Part shown: positions 22,880-33,060 of the stretch, piece after piece
Position numbering within the stretch: position 1 is the first letter of the stretch
Layout of the letters: every line of letters begins with the position of its first letter
Origin: Glandiceps talaboti
Taxonomy: Eukaryota > Hemichordata > Enteropneusta > Spengelidae
DNA: 64,000 bases
Assembly (NCBI RefSeq): GCF_964340395.1
Contig: NC_135571.1
Span: forward strand, 7,180,453-7,244,452
Direction of reading: 5' to 3'
Notes under the pieces: model-generated
Told to the model about the DNA's origin: nothing
Database searches by the model: none
Seen by the model: the letters and a program-made list of their open reading frames with translations, nothing else
Translations under genes and position numbers: made by a program

Positions 22880-25250
22880 CAGAATGAAATAAATATTTTG
22901 TCTATTAAAACTGCATGCATGCACTTTTTAAGCAGTATTCGTCTTCAAACCATAAGGTTCGATGAGACGTGATCCGGCATACTTCTTTCGAAATAAGACT
23001 AGTAGGCCAAACTTGTGTAGACTAAATGTATCTCAAAGATATGTTAAAGTAAGAATGTGCCACGCACCTAAAGAAGAGATAGGCTAAGCTGGACATGATC
23101 TTTGCGACCCTTTTCAGCTGGTGTGGGTATTATACCGTTGCATGGACTATCTGTCACTTTTTCGCTACAAGAAATTATGTCTGGTTCGTGGGCGATTTAT
23201 GAATATAAATCTCAACACTATATGATGAATTCATACTGATACAAAAGATGTTGAAGAACTTAATAATGCAGGGGTAGCTACCTACATACTAAAACACTGT
23301 AAACTGGTTTAGAATAAAGGATATGGACGACAAGAGTAGTTATACCTTGCTACTTTACTCCTTACCCACTGGTAAGAACTTTTTGTAGGAGACATCAAAG
23401 GGCACTTCAAGAATGTTCCCATAAACATCAGTAATACTATCTATAAACATATGTTATGTATATATATATATGGACACAATCGTATTAAAACAAAGATTAA
23501 CCCATGACAATACATTTAAATTCACTGTAATTATTCAAATTGTGGACCACCTTTCCATAGAAAATAAACTTTTCCAAGGATAATATCCACTTTTTGTTCA
23601 AATTTCTACCATTTGTACAAAATAATTTTCAACAGGTATATTTACTGTTCATATGATATCGTTTACAAAAACTTGGAAAACGCGAAAGTACAAAAACTTG
23701 ATGTTCGACTTTTATGTAAAATTCATTTTGAAACTCAATATGATACAACAATTTATATTTTAAAAAACACATACACATAAGTCAAAATTAATCTTTACCG
23801 GACTATGTTGTGTTATCTAAGGATATAAAAGACTTCAGAAATAACATTGATCAGCACTTTCGTTCCAGACTCTGATGGAATGTTATTATGCTTAGGATAT
23901 CCAATCCCTAACTTAACTGAACTAAACTAAACTAATCACATTTCAAGCCAATGTTAACATTTCCTACTTCGATTTCCTCTAAATATGAACTACTTTGTTC
24001 ATTATTTGAATCGTGATTAATAGCATCGTTTGGGGATTTTCCCTCCAACATTACATTAGATGGCATGATGTGATCGTGTACAATACTCAAATGACGTATC
24101 ACTTTCTTCTGGTTTTGAGGTTCTTTCTGTAACTTTCGTCGTCGAACAAAACATAAATTTGAACGGAAATTTTCAGACATGAGTGCATACACAACAGGAT
24201 TAATAGCACTATTTGCAAATACAACGGCCCCCTGAATCCAGGTGTAATAAAGAAAGGGCGTTTTTAACCGGATCATGTTTAATTGACTTAAGCCTAAAGT
24301 TACAATCATTGGTAAATAAGACACAAAAATAAATGTGATCAATACAAAACATATACGAGTAGTTGCCATATCACGTTTATGTAAAGATTTACTAACGTTT
24401 TTTAAGATTTCTTTGGTAGCATTTTGGTGACGTTTTTTGATAATGGTGATACAGGTGTACGCAATTGTTGTTGTTATCTGGGATATAGTCATCAACGCGA
24501 TTATAAAAACATCAAACAGTTTTGATAATGTTTTACGTAAAGCCATATCTTCTACCACTGCTTCACATTTAGTACTACAAAAGACATTTCCAAATGCAAC
24601 CCCACTGCCCATTATCAAGCTAACAATCATTGACGCAATAACACATCTTTTTATAACTGTTCGGCTAAACTTCCCACTGATACCCACCACACGTGTTATA
24701 CTCAAACTTGTAAGCATACACGCTGATGTCACCACTGAAAAATATTGAACAAATCTCATTATATGACACAGTGGAGTAAATCTAACATTATAGATAGTAT
24801 CATCAATACTCAATGCATTAGCATGCATTAATATATACGCTGCTCTGAAAAGCAATATCGGAGCTGGGATTATACAGTTGGCAAAGTCAACTACAGCTAA
24901 CACCACAAGTTGAATGTTGGCAGGTGTTTGTAACTTCTTCACCGTAGCGACAACCCAGCAGACAGTTAAGTTACCAAAGATGCCGATGATGATGACAGGC
25001 ACGATCAAAATGATGACAACGATGGCACATATCTTCTCAGTTTCACTCAATTTGTAAAATGTCGCTATGTCGTCAGATGAGGTGATATTTTGTCCCATTG
25101 CACCAGATCCGTTCATGGCATACAAGATTTCATCATTTCTGTATAATGTAGTGTTCGTGATAAATGAATAAAAGTAACTGTTGTTATGTGTGATATTCAT
25201 GGTGAATTAACCAAATTCTCTCACCTCAAGACCAGTTCCTTCAATGGTAA
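22880..25250. repeat. Segmental tandem duplication, copy A (contains GPCR3)
   Basis: Nearly identical to copy B at 26063-28435 with a constant offset of 3184 bp through the intergenic part and the 3' five-sixths of the GPCR gene; only a few substitutions are visible over about 2 kb. Older, weaker similarity extends left to about 22560. Confidence 0.95.
23932..25200 (-). CDS. Orphan rhodopsin-class GPCR 3, intronless
   Basis: 422 residues. From about residue 60 onward it is the same protein as GPCR4 except for one Ile/Thr change in TM4 (ASMIVSL against ASMTVSL). The first 60 residues are distinct (NNSYFYSFITNTTLYRN, NITSSDDIATFYK). Class A landmarks as in GPCR1: GNLTVCWVV, LAVVDF, ITRVVGISGKF, FVSYLPMIV, NSAINPVVYALMS; the tail ends NIGLKCD. 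TM3 (CVQ-type in GPCR1) reads FVQYFSVVTSACML here. It lies on segmental duplication copy A. Ligand unknown. Confidence 0.9.
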   Translation of the reverse strand: MNITHNNSYFYSFITNTTLYRNDEILYAMNGSGAMGQNITSSDDIATFYKLSETEKICAIVVIILIVPVIIIGIFGNLTVCWVVATVKKLQTPANIQLVVLAVVDFANCIIPAPILLFRAAYILMHANALSIDDTIYNVRFTPLCHIMRFVQYFSVVTSACMLTSLSITRVVGISGKFSRTVIKRCVIASMIVSLIMGSGVAFGNVFCSTKCEAVVEDMALRKTLSKLFDVFIIALMTISQITTTIAYTCITIIKKRHQNATKEILKNVSKSLHKRDMATTRICFVLITFIFVSYLPMIVTLGLSQLNMIRLKTPFLYYTWIQGAVVFANSAINPVVYALMSENFRSNLCFVRRRKLQKEPQNQKKVIRHLSIVHDHIMPSNVMLEGKSPNDAINHDSNNEQSSSYLEEIEVGNVNIGLKCD

Positions 25251-26062
25251 TAAAGGATGTTGTTATTCTGCTACTTCCAAAGTTCTTAACAAGCAAGTTT
25301 AGGATCAAAACTGTTAAAACCACGAGCAAGAACAGTTCGGCGGCGTCGATCGTTATGCTGAGCACTATTTACGTTTGTTTAAGAAAGTTGCCGCCAATTA
25401 AGTTATTACAACCAGTTACAATAAGATACTTGTCGTTGAGACTGTAAGCCTGGATGACAAGGAATCAACTATTCTCATGAAATCTTCTAATCAAACAAAA
25501 AAGTACAATAATTTCGGATGTATGTCAACCATGTACACAATGAACCTTTTCTTTCCTAAGACAGTAAACTTCTTTTTACAAAGACATGGACATCTGTGAA
25601 TGTAACAGAAGGCACAGTGTACTCGGTGAATGTGGCACCTCCTTCTCAGTTTAACGCAGGTAGACGTGGACTGTTGCATGGATAAATTCGTCCTATCAAA
25701 TACATTTTTCAAAAAAAATAACGACATTAGTCTTGAATAGCAGGTATAAAAGAGCAACACCGTACGTTTTGTGCCATAAATGAAGATGACCTTTTACCGG
25801 AGGGCAGAGTTTTTTTCTGATTTTGACTTCATTGCTTCTATGCACAGCCCAACTCTATTAAACCTCTTTACTGGGAAAGTCAAGATTGTGTATCGCTGAG
25901 GCAACACACCTGCCTTGGTTGTAATTGAGTACATCATACAATCTTTGTCAATAACAGAGTGTTGCTTATTTGTAACCAAGGTTATATTATCAGGTTACAT
26001 GAATTTACCTTGCATTTTAACACAAGGTAAGCATACAGTTGGCACCCACCAACAAACTAGAC

Positions 26063-28435
26063 ACAGAATGAAATAAATATTTTGTCTATTAAAACTGCAT
26101 GCATGCACTTTTTAAGCAGTATTCGTCTTCAAACCATAAGGTTCGATGAGACGTGATCCGGCATACTTCTTTCGAAATAAGACTAGTAGGCCAAACTTGT
26201 GTAGACTAAATGTATCTCAAAGATATGTTAAAGTAAGAATGTGCCACGCACCTAAAGAAGAGATAGGCTAAGCTGGACATGATCTTTACAACCCTTTTCA
26301 GCTGGTGTGGGTATTATACCGTTGCATGGACTATCTGTCACTTTTTCGCTACAAGAAATTATGTCTGGTTCGTGGGCGATTTATGAATATAAATCTCAAC
26401 ACTATATGATGAATTCATACTGATACAAAAGATGTTGAAGAACTTAATAATGCAGGGGTAGCTACCTACATACTAAAACACTGTAAACTGGTTTAGAATA
26501 AAGGATATGGACGACAAGAGTAGTTATACCTTGCTACTTTACTCCTTACCCACTGGTAAGAACTTTTTGTAGGAGACATCAAAGGGCACTTCAAGAATGT
26601 TCCCATAAACATCAGTAATACTATCTATAAACATATGTTATGTATATATATATATGGACACAATCGTATTAAAACAAAGATTAACCCATGACAATACATT
26701 TAAATTCACTGTAATTATTCAAATTGTGGACCACCTTTCCATAGAAAATAAACTTTTCCAAGGATAATATCCACTTTTTGTTCAAATTTCTACCATTTGT
26801 ACAAAATAATTTTCAACAGGTATATTTACTGTTCATATGATATCGTTTACAAAAACTTGGAAAACGCGAAAGTACAAAAACTTGATGTTCGACTTTTATG
26901 TAAAATTCATTTTGAAACTCAATATGATACAACAATTTATATTTTAAAAAACACATACACATAAGTCAAAATTAATCTTTACCGGACTATGTTGTGTTAT
27001 CTAAGGATATAAAAGACTTCAGAAATAACATTGATCAGCACTTTCGTTCCAGACTCTGATGGAATGTTATTATGCTTAGGATATCCAATCCCTAACTTAA
27101 CTGAACTAAACTAAACTAATCACATTTCAAGCCAATGTTAACATTTCCTACTTCGATTTCCTCTAAATATGAACTACTTTGTTCATTATTTGAATCGTGA
27201 TTAATAGCATCGTTTGGGGATTTTCCCTCCAACATTACATTAGATGGCATGATGTGATCGTGTACAATACTCAAATGACGTATCACTTTCTTCTGGTTTT
27301 GAGGTTCTTTCTGTAACTTTCGTCGTCGAACAAAACATAAATTTGAACGGAAATTTTCAGACATGAGTGCATACACAACAGGATTAATAGCACTATTTGC
27401 AAATACAACGGCCCCCTGAATCCAGGTGTAATAAAGAAAGGGCGTTTTTAACCGGATCATGTTTAATTGACTTAAGCCTAAAGTTACAATCATTGGTAAA
27501 TAAGACACAAAAATAAATGTGATCAATACAAAACATATACGAGTAGTTGCCATATCACGTTTATGTAAAGATTTACTAACGTTTTTTAAGATTTCTTTGG
27601 TAGCATTTTGGTGACGTTTTTTGATAATGGTGATACAGGTGTACGCAATTGTTGTTGTTATCTGGGATATAGTCATCAACGCGATTATAAAAACATCAAA
27701 CAGTTTTGATAATGTTTTACGTAAAGCCATATCTTCTACCACTGCTTCACATTTAGTACTACAAAAGACATTTCCAAATGCAACCCCACTGCCCATTATC
27801 AAGCTAACAGTCATTGACGCAATAACACATCTTTTTATAACTGTTCGGCTAAACTTCCCACTGATACCCACCACACGTGTTATACTCAAACTTGTAAGCA
27901 TACACGCTGATGTCACCACTGAAAAATATTGAACAAATCTCATTATATGACACAGTGGAGTAAATCTAACATTATAGATAGTATCATCAATACTCAATGC
28001 ATTAGCATGCATTAATATATACGCTGCTCTGAAAAGCAATATCGGAGCTGGGATTATACAGTTGGCAAAGTCAACTACAGCTAACACCACAAGTTGAATG
28101 TTGGCAGGTGTTTGTAACTTCTTCACCGTAGCGACAACCCAGCAAACAGTTAAGTTACCAAAGATGCCGATGATGATGACAGGCACGATCAAAATAATGA
28201 CAATGATGGCACATATCTTTTCAGTTTCACTCAATTTGTAAAATGATACCATGTCGTCAGCTGAGGTGATATTTTGTCCCATTGCACCAGATCCGTTCAT
28301 GGCATACAAGATTTCATCATTTCTGTATGTAGTGTTCATGATAGGTGAATAAACGTCACTGTTGTTATGTGTGATATTCATGGTGAATTAACCAAATGCT
28401 CTCACCTAAAGACCAGTTCCTTCAATGGTAATGAT
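26063..28435. repeat. Segmental tandem duplication, copy B (contains GPCR4)
   Basis: Partner of copy A. The near-identity ends inside the 5' part of the gene (about 28140-28190), and all alignable similarity ends near 28440. The flanks 25740-26060 and 22560-22880 are also related but clearly diverged, so the recent event overlies an older duplication. Confidence 0.95.
27116..28381 (-). CDS. Orphan rhodopsin-class GPCR 4, intronless, mosaic of GPCR3 and a GPCR1-like 5' end
   Basis: 421 residues. Residues from about 60 to the C-terminus match GPCR3 (one substitution), while residues 9-46 (SDVYSPIMNTTYRNDEILYA and on to ITSADDMV) match GPCR1, which is 12 kb away and inverted. Topology and motifs are those of the other members: multi-sequon N-terminus, GNLTVCWVV, LAVVDF, ITRVVG, SYLP, NSAINPVVY, tail NIGLKCD. 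The open frame is intact, so it is probably functional. The mosaic points to gene conversion or unequal crossover. Confidence 0.9.
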   Translation of the reverse strand: MNITHNNSDVYSPIMNTTYRNDEILYAMNGSGAMGQNITSADDMVSFYKLSETEKICAIIVIILIVPVIIIGIFGNLTVCWVVATVKKLQTPANIQLVVLAVVDFANCIIPAPILLFRAAYILMHANALSIDDTIYNVRFTPLCHIMRFVQYFSVVTSACMLTSLSITRVVGISGKFSRTVIKRCVIASMTVSLIMGSGVAFGNVFCSTKCEAVVEDMALRKTLSKLFDVFIIALMTISQITTTIAYTCITIIKKRHQNATKEILKNVSKSLHKRDMATTRICFVLITFIFVSYLPMIVTLGLSQLNMIRLKTPFLYYTWIQGAVVFANSAINPVVYALMSENFRSNLCFVRRRKLQKEPQNQKKVIRHLSIVHDHIMPSNVMLEGKSPNDAINHDSNNEQSSSYLEEIEVGNVNIGLKCD

Positions 28436-28439
28436 GGAT

Positions 28440-29235
28440 ACTGTTTTTGTTTCTTCAAACTATTAGCACAGAAATTGTTTCAATCATCGATAATTGCTTT
28501 AAGCAAAAGCACTTACAATCTCGTTTTCGAGCCGAAAGTTTTGATGAGATGGATTGTCGCGTCTTTCTTCTGAAATCTTGAAGTCTGGTAAAACTGTGAG
28601 TAAAATTATCTCAGCTACCAAAACAGTTATTGAAGTAAGAGTGTGATGTTCATATAAAGATAAGATAGGTAGACTTGTCTCTGCAACCGTTTCCAGCTGA
28701 TACAGGTAGTTATGTTGGACTGGTGGATGGGCTATCAGGCACTTCTCGAATTTTTGCTTAGTTCGCAGGCGATTTATATCCTGTAGTGTCAGCATCACGT
28801 GATAAATTATTGAAGGGTACAACATATTTTGAAAATATTAATATTGTGACGACAATGCAGAATGGATATTGCGAATGATAAATTCTTGAATTAAAACTAA
28901 AATTGAATACCAGGTAAAAGTATTTGAGTATGCGCTGTGCTATACCCCAAGTCAAAAGTCTTACGGCAATGCACACATTTTGTAAGTGCTATTGCAAATG
29001 AAAACTCTCACTCGTCACTATAGTATTCAACTTCTGTGATACTTGTTTGCTCTTTAGGGGACCAGCATATCACAAAGGTAACTGTTTATGCACAGTGAGT
29101 TTCAAAAGTATAATGGCACATACTGCAGGACAGACCAGTTTATTTATTATGATCACCGTTTAGTATCTACATTTTCACCACGAAGGTAACTCCTATGAAC
29201 AAACGTAATTTGGAAGTAAAGATCGAGTAGGAATT
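28440..29235. other. Upstream flank of GPCR4, no gene seen
   Basis: Short stretches (for example TTCTTCTGAAATCTTGAAG) recall the upstream flanks of GPCR2 and GPCR3. No exon or named repeat could be supported. Confidence 0.3.
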
Positions 29236-29239
29236 ACAC

Positions 29240-29870
29240 CCATCATTAATTCAGTGCTGATATTTCTTTCGCGACACTGCCAAATATCACTCCTCTTGAC
29301 GGGTTTGTAAAAAGAGGGTGTGGTTTACGACGGTCACAAACGTGAGGCCAAAACGATAACATTTTTCTACTGAATGAAAAATTACCTTGACTTCACCTCT
29401 TTGACCGATAAGCACAGTATAACAGAGATCATTCGTATAGAATTGTACAACTGTATCATTATTGGCACTGTGGCCTTCAAAAATACGTGCTACAGCTGAT
29501 GTTAGATTAAACATATTACCTGTAGCTAGAGCGCAGACATCACAAGATTTCAAAAGTTTGTTTTCTTTCAGTCTAACACATATGCTTTATCGCTTCAGGG
29601 GTTATGCTACATCCTAACTAAATAATTGGTTCTGAGTAGTAGAAAGGTTTTGGAGGCTGTCTTTAGAGATCTTTAGATTTTGTACCTTTTCAAAGTTATA
29701 GTATTGTCCTGCTACTATGCAAAGAGTCATTCAGACACGTTTTTCGCAATGTCAGTAATCTTATAAGCCAAAATCAATGTAGTGTGGAAGGTTCAATGTA
29801 CGCAACATCATTATGATCGAACCCGTTGTCACCCCCTCCCCAACTCTGTAGAAGATGTGTGTAACTCGTA
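29240..29870 (-). repeat. Dispersed duplicate block, right copy, with a minus-strand coding-like frame
   Basis: Copy of 19740-20200. On minus, 29553-29287 reads as an 88-codon open frame (KSCDVCALATGNMFN, SAVARIFEGHSANND, LCYTVLIGQRGEVKV). The left copy is disrupted in this frame, so this may be an exon or relic of an unidentified gene. I recognise no domain. Confidence 0.45.
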
Positions 29871-29939
29871 GGTATTCCCCTCAGACATGGTTTATTTAGT
29901 TACGAAGACATATATTGTTTTGATTAATGTCTCAGACAT

Positions 29940-30241
29940 CGGATGGATGGATGGATGAATGAATGAATGAATGAATGAATGAATGAATGAATGAGTGAGT
30001 GAGTGAGTGAGTGAGTGAGTGAGTGAGTGAGTGAGTGAGTGAGTGAGTGAGTGAGTGAGTGAGTGAGTGAGTGAGTGAGTGAGTGAGTGAGTGAGTGAGT
30101 GAGTGAGTGAGTGAGTGAGTGAGTGAGTGAGTGAGTGAGTGAGTGAGTGAGTGAGTGAGTGAGTGAGTGAGTGAGTGAGTGAGTGAGTGAGTGAGTGAGT
30201 GAGTGAGTGAGCGAGCGAGCGAGCGAGTGAGTGAGTGAATG
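29940..30241. repeat. (GATG)/(GAAT)/(GAGT)n microsatellite, about 300 bp
   Basis: Four-base units change from GATG to GAAT to a very long GAGT run, with four GAGC units near the right end. Confidence 0.97.
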
Positions 30242-30316
30242 TAACAGACATGGTTTATTTAGTTATGAAGACATTGTCTTGAATAATGTCTCAGACATTG
30301 AATGAATTAAGAAAAG

Positions 30317-30463
30317 GAATGAATGAATGAATGAACGAACGAACGAATAAACGAATGAAAGAACGAACGAGTGAATGAATGAATGAATGAATGAATGAAT
30401 GAATGAATGAATGAATGAATGAATGAATGAATGAATGAATGAATGAATGAATGAATGAATGAA
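30317..30463. repeat. (GAAT)n microsatellite, second array
   Basis: Tandem GAAT with GAAC variants. A short duplicated spacer (AGACATGGTTTATTTAGTTA, seen at 29885 and 30246) links the two arrays, so they derive from one duplicated locus. Confidence 0.95.
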
Positions 30464-31129
30464 TTTTATTTCACTACACTTTGTGTTTGTCGTCAGGGAT
30501 AACACCAACTGTTTTGGCATTGAAGAGATGTGTCTGCAAATCTTGATTGATTATCATTGTAGTGAAACATTGTTGCAGTTACACTCATACATTAACTACA
30601 GACTCTAGAATAGACACACAGACTCCCACTACATAGTGGTATATTCAGACAGAAACAATTTATTAGTCTATAGGGAGGCTAGTGGGTGAAATTGAACAAA
30701 ATGCCTTAATTTCCGTTAGTAAAGTACCAATTGTTTTATTTTTTTACTTAAATTCGGAGAAAAGTAATTTCTTGACCAGTACACATTCACAAAATTCGTA
30801 TTGATATTATTCCTTGGAAAAAAATGGTGCTCAAATTATCAAAATTATCAAAAATTGACTGGAGCAGTCAATATTGTGTTTTGTGATTTTCAAGCGCACG
30901 ATTCAGCCCTCAGTATAGCAAGTATTCAGAAAAGGCTAAAGAAATATGACTTTTTGTCTAAAAAATGTTGTCGTTTAAGTTCTCTTGTGTTTGCAGTAAG
31001 ATACGGAGAACGTATTTTTCCGCATTATTCTGATCCACGCTTAGCTAGCTAGATAGCAAAGCATGGGTAGCGTTTTCCGCCTCCAACGGCCAAAGTTCGA
31101 GTTTCTTACGATACTCGTTTGAACAAACC

Positions 31130-31276
31130 GTGCCACAGTACTGATTTGATTGGACGGCGCTCGTTAGGAAATCACTTTCAAACCAATCAGATAGTCTGAC
31201 ATGAAACCTTGGGATACTGACAAAGTTTTGTGAAGCCATCGATGTGTGTACAAATGAACCGAGGCTCAACGGAATG
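31130..31276 (+). promoter_or_regulatory. Possible promoter and first exon of an unidentified plus-strand transcript
   Basis: Inverted and direct CCAAT boxes (TGATTGGACG near 31147; ACCAATCAG near 31180) precede an ATG at 31254 that reads MNRGSTE and then a strong donor (ATG|GTAAGT, intron from 31277). The phase (2) fits the candidate exon at 32357-32410. This is a weak model with no homology support. Confidence 0.25.
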
Positions 31277-31508
31277 GTAAGTTGCCGAAAATCGTGCTGA
31301 ATGTTTCAAATATTTTACGTTTTAGATTATGCTGTTGAGTAATGAATTACCAGGAACAATTCTAATTTTTGTCGATATTCAGAGAGCGCGACGACATTTT
31401 TCACTAGAATTGACGTACCTTGGTATGGTATATTGTTTTGCAAAATGGCGGCCCTCTCGTTCATGTTCATGGCATGGTTTAGCGCAGGTATTGGTCACAA
31501 GTGCGCTC

Positions 31509-32101
31509 GTGAAGTTGCTAGATCACAGAGTCAGAGAACTACGACATGATGACCCCCGGGGGCCCGGTGGGGTACTTGGGTGGGTAATGGGTACATATGT
31601 ACCCTGGTGGACAAAAATTACAACCACAATCTCTACAAAAATTCGAAAAGTAGGGGTCAAAAATCTACATTTTAGCCAGAAATAGGAGTCAAATCGTCTG
31701 GGTGGTCATGATTTTTATACACTTTTGATACACTTTCACGTGACACGTGCATGCTTCAGTCATCGCTAGCTAGTTCATTGGCTGCCCAGGGGCTGGGAGG
31801 GGAGGGGGGAGGGGGGGGGGGCGCCTACTTCTGATTAAAGATGACTGCATGAAAACAACCCGTGGAAACAACCTTGTTCAAAATATAGGGTCAAAAGTCG
31901 TACATGCATTCAAAGAGGTGGGTTAAACCTCATAATGCTTTAAAAATCAAGATTCAAAAGTCTACATGAGTCAAAAAAGTGGGGTCAAAACCACGGTACA
32001 TACGTATATACCCTTTCTATGGGAGTACACCCCCCCCCCCCGGCTGACAGCCTCACTGTCATTCTCTATTGTCGTAGTTCTCTGTGATCTAGCAACTTCA
32101 C
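31509..32101. mobile_element. TIR element about 593 bp with G-rich and C-rich interior
   Basis: Ends are inverted repeats: GTGAAGTTGCTAGATCACAG at left and CTGTGATCTAGCAACTTCAC at right, with AGAGAACTACGACA against TGTCGTAGTTCTCT just inside. The interior has GGGTACATATGTACCC, AGGGGTCAAAAATCTAC-type runs, a G-run tract (31794-31823) and a C-run (32026-32042). No transposase frame. Confidence 0.7.
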
Positions 32102-32356
32102 CTGTGGTGTTGATCACATGACCTACAACTACGTAAGTTCGTAATGTTAGACTGTTAGACAATGGATATTAAATTATTATAATGGTAAGTGTTACGTGTT
32201 CTAGATGTTTCTCTAGTTGTTGTTTTTTATTAAAGTGGGGCCAACCCTTACTGTTACAGTGTTAGTGCTAGGGGAAACCTAGGAGTATCTCTTATCTAGG
32301 AAACATGGGCATGACAGATAGTCAAACTGAATGATCGACACCTTTCTTCTTTACAG

Positions 32357-32410
32357 TAATTCAAATTATCAGACAGAAACTTTTCTAGAGCTTGAAGCCC
32401 AACTGCAGTG
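32357..32410 (+). CDS. Candidate small exon of an unidentified transcript
   Basis: A pyrimidine-rich acceptor (TTTCTTCTTTACAG) at 32343-32356 and a GTGAGA donor from 32411 bound a 54-nt open segment (NSNYQTETFLELEAQLQ). It joins the 31254 candidate exon in phase. A second donor (GTAAGT, from 32455) would cross a stop. No homology seen. Confidence 0.22.
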
Positions 32411-33060
32411 GTGAGAGACTTAAGCAAACCGACAACATTGCCGTTTCAATAGTGGTAAGTTATAATTTTACACTAAATACAAATATTTCCATTTTCTTTT
32501 GTGGCTTAGTATACAAGTAAGTAGTTGCAATAATTGTAGCTTTGTTTTTGTTTACAATGCTTTTTATTTTATTTCACATTTTATGTTGTTGTGACTCAAC
32601 CATTTTTCGTTGTATTTTTTCTTTTATGGGGTTTGCAAACCAAACAAAGCTATAATTCTGTCTACCAGCACACAGTCTAAAATCTCTTGGCAATTACTTC
32701 CAGGGTTTTCTCAATTACCTAGCTTTAATACCAAAATTCACGACATTAATCCTCATATCAGTTCATTTTTATGTTCAAAATGGCAACAAATACTCCGAAC
32801 CACAACACGGGAGTGCTACTCAGCAGTCTATTATGATGTCATGTCAGTGCATGGAGCATGCGCAGTATTAGTCAACGTACATGTCCACAGAATTTAAAAA
32901 GTAAACTAAAATGTCAAGAATATAGTATAATTTTTACTTGAAAATAACACTGAGGAAGCATTAATCCGATTGAGAACAACACAGTTATAATCAAAGTGCT
33001 GAGGGATATTATTGTCTACCGAAAGAAAAAGGTTTAAAAATGTGCTCCTGGATCTAAAAC

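Noticed and set aside
29892-30520. His/Ser-rich open frames
   Set aside because: Translations of GAGT and GAAT tetranucleotide arrays.
32610-32897. 95-codon plus-strand open frame
   Set aside because: No ATG at the start, no domain and no clear splice sites in frame.
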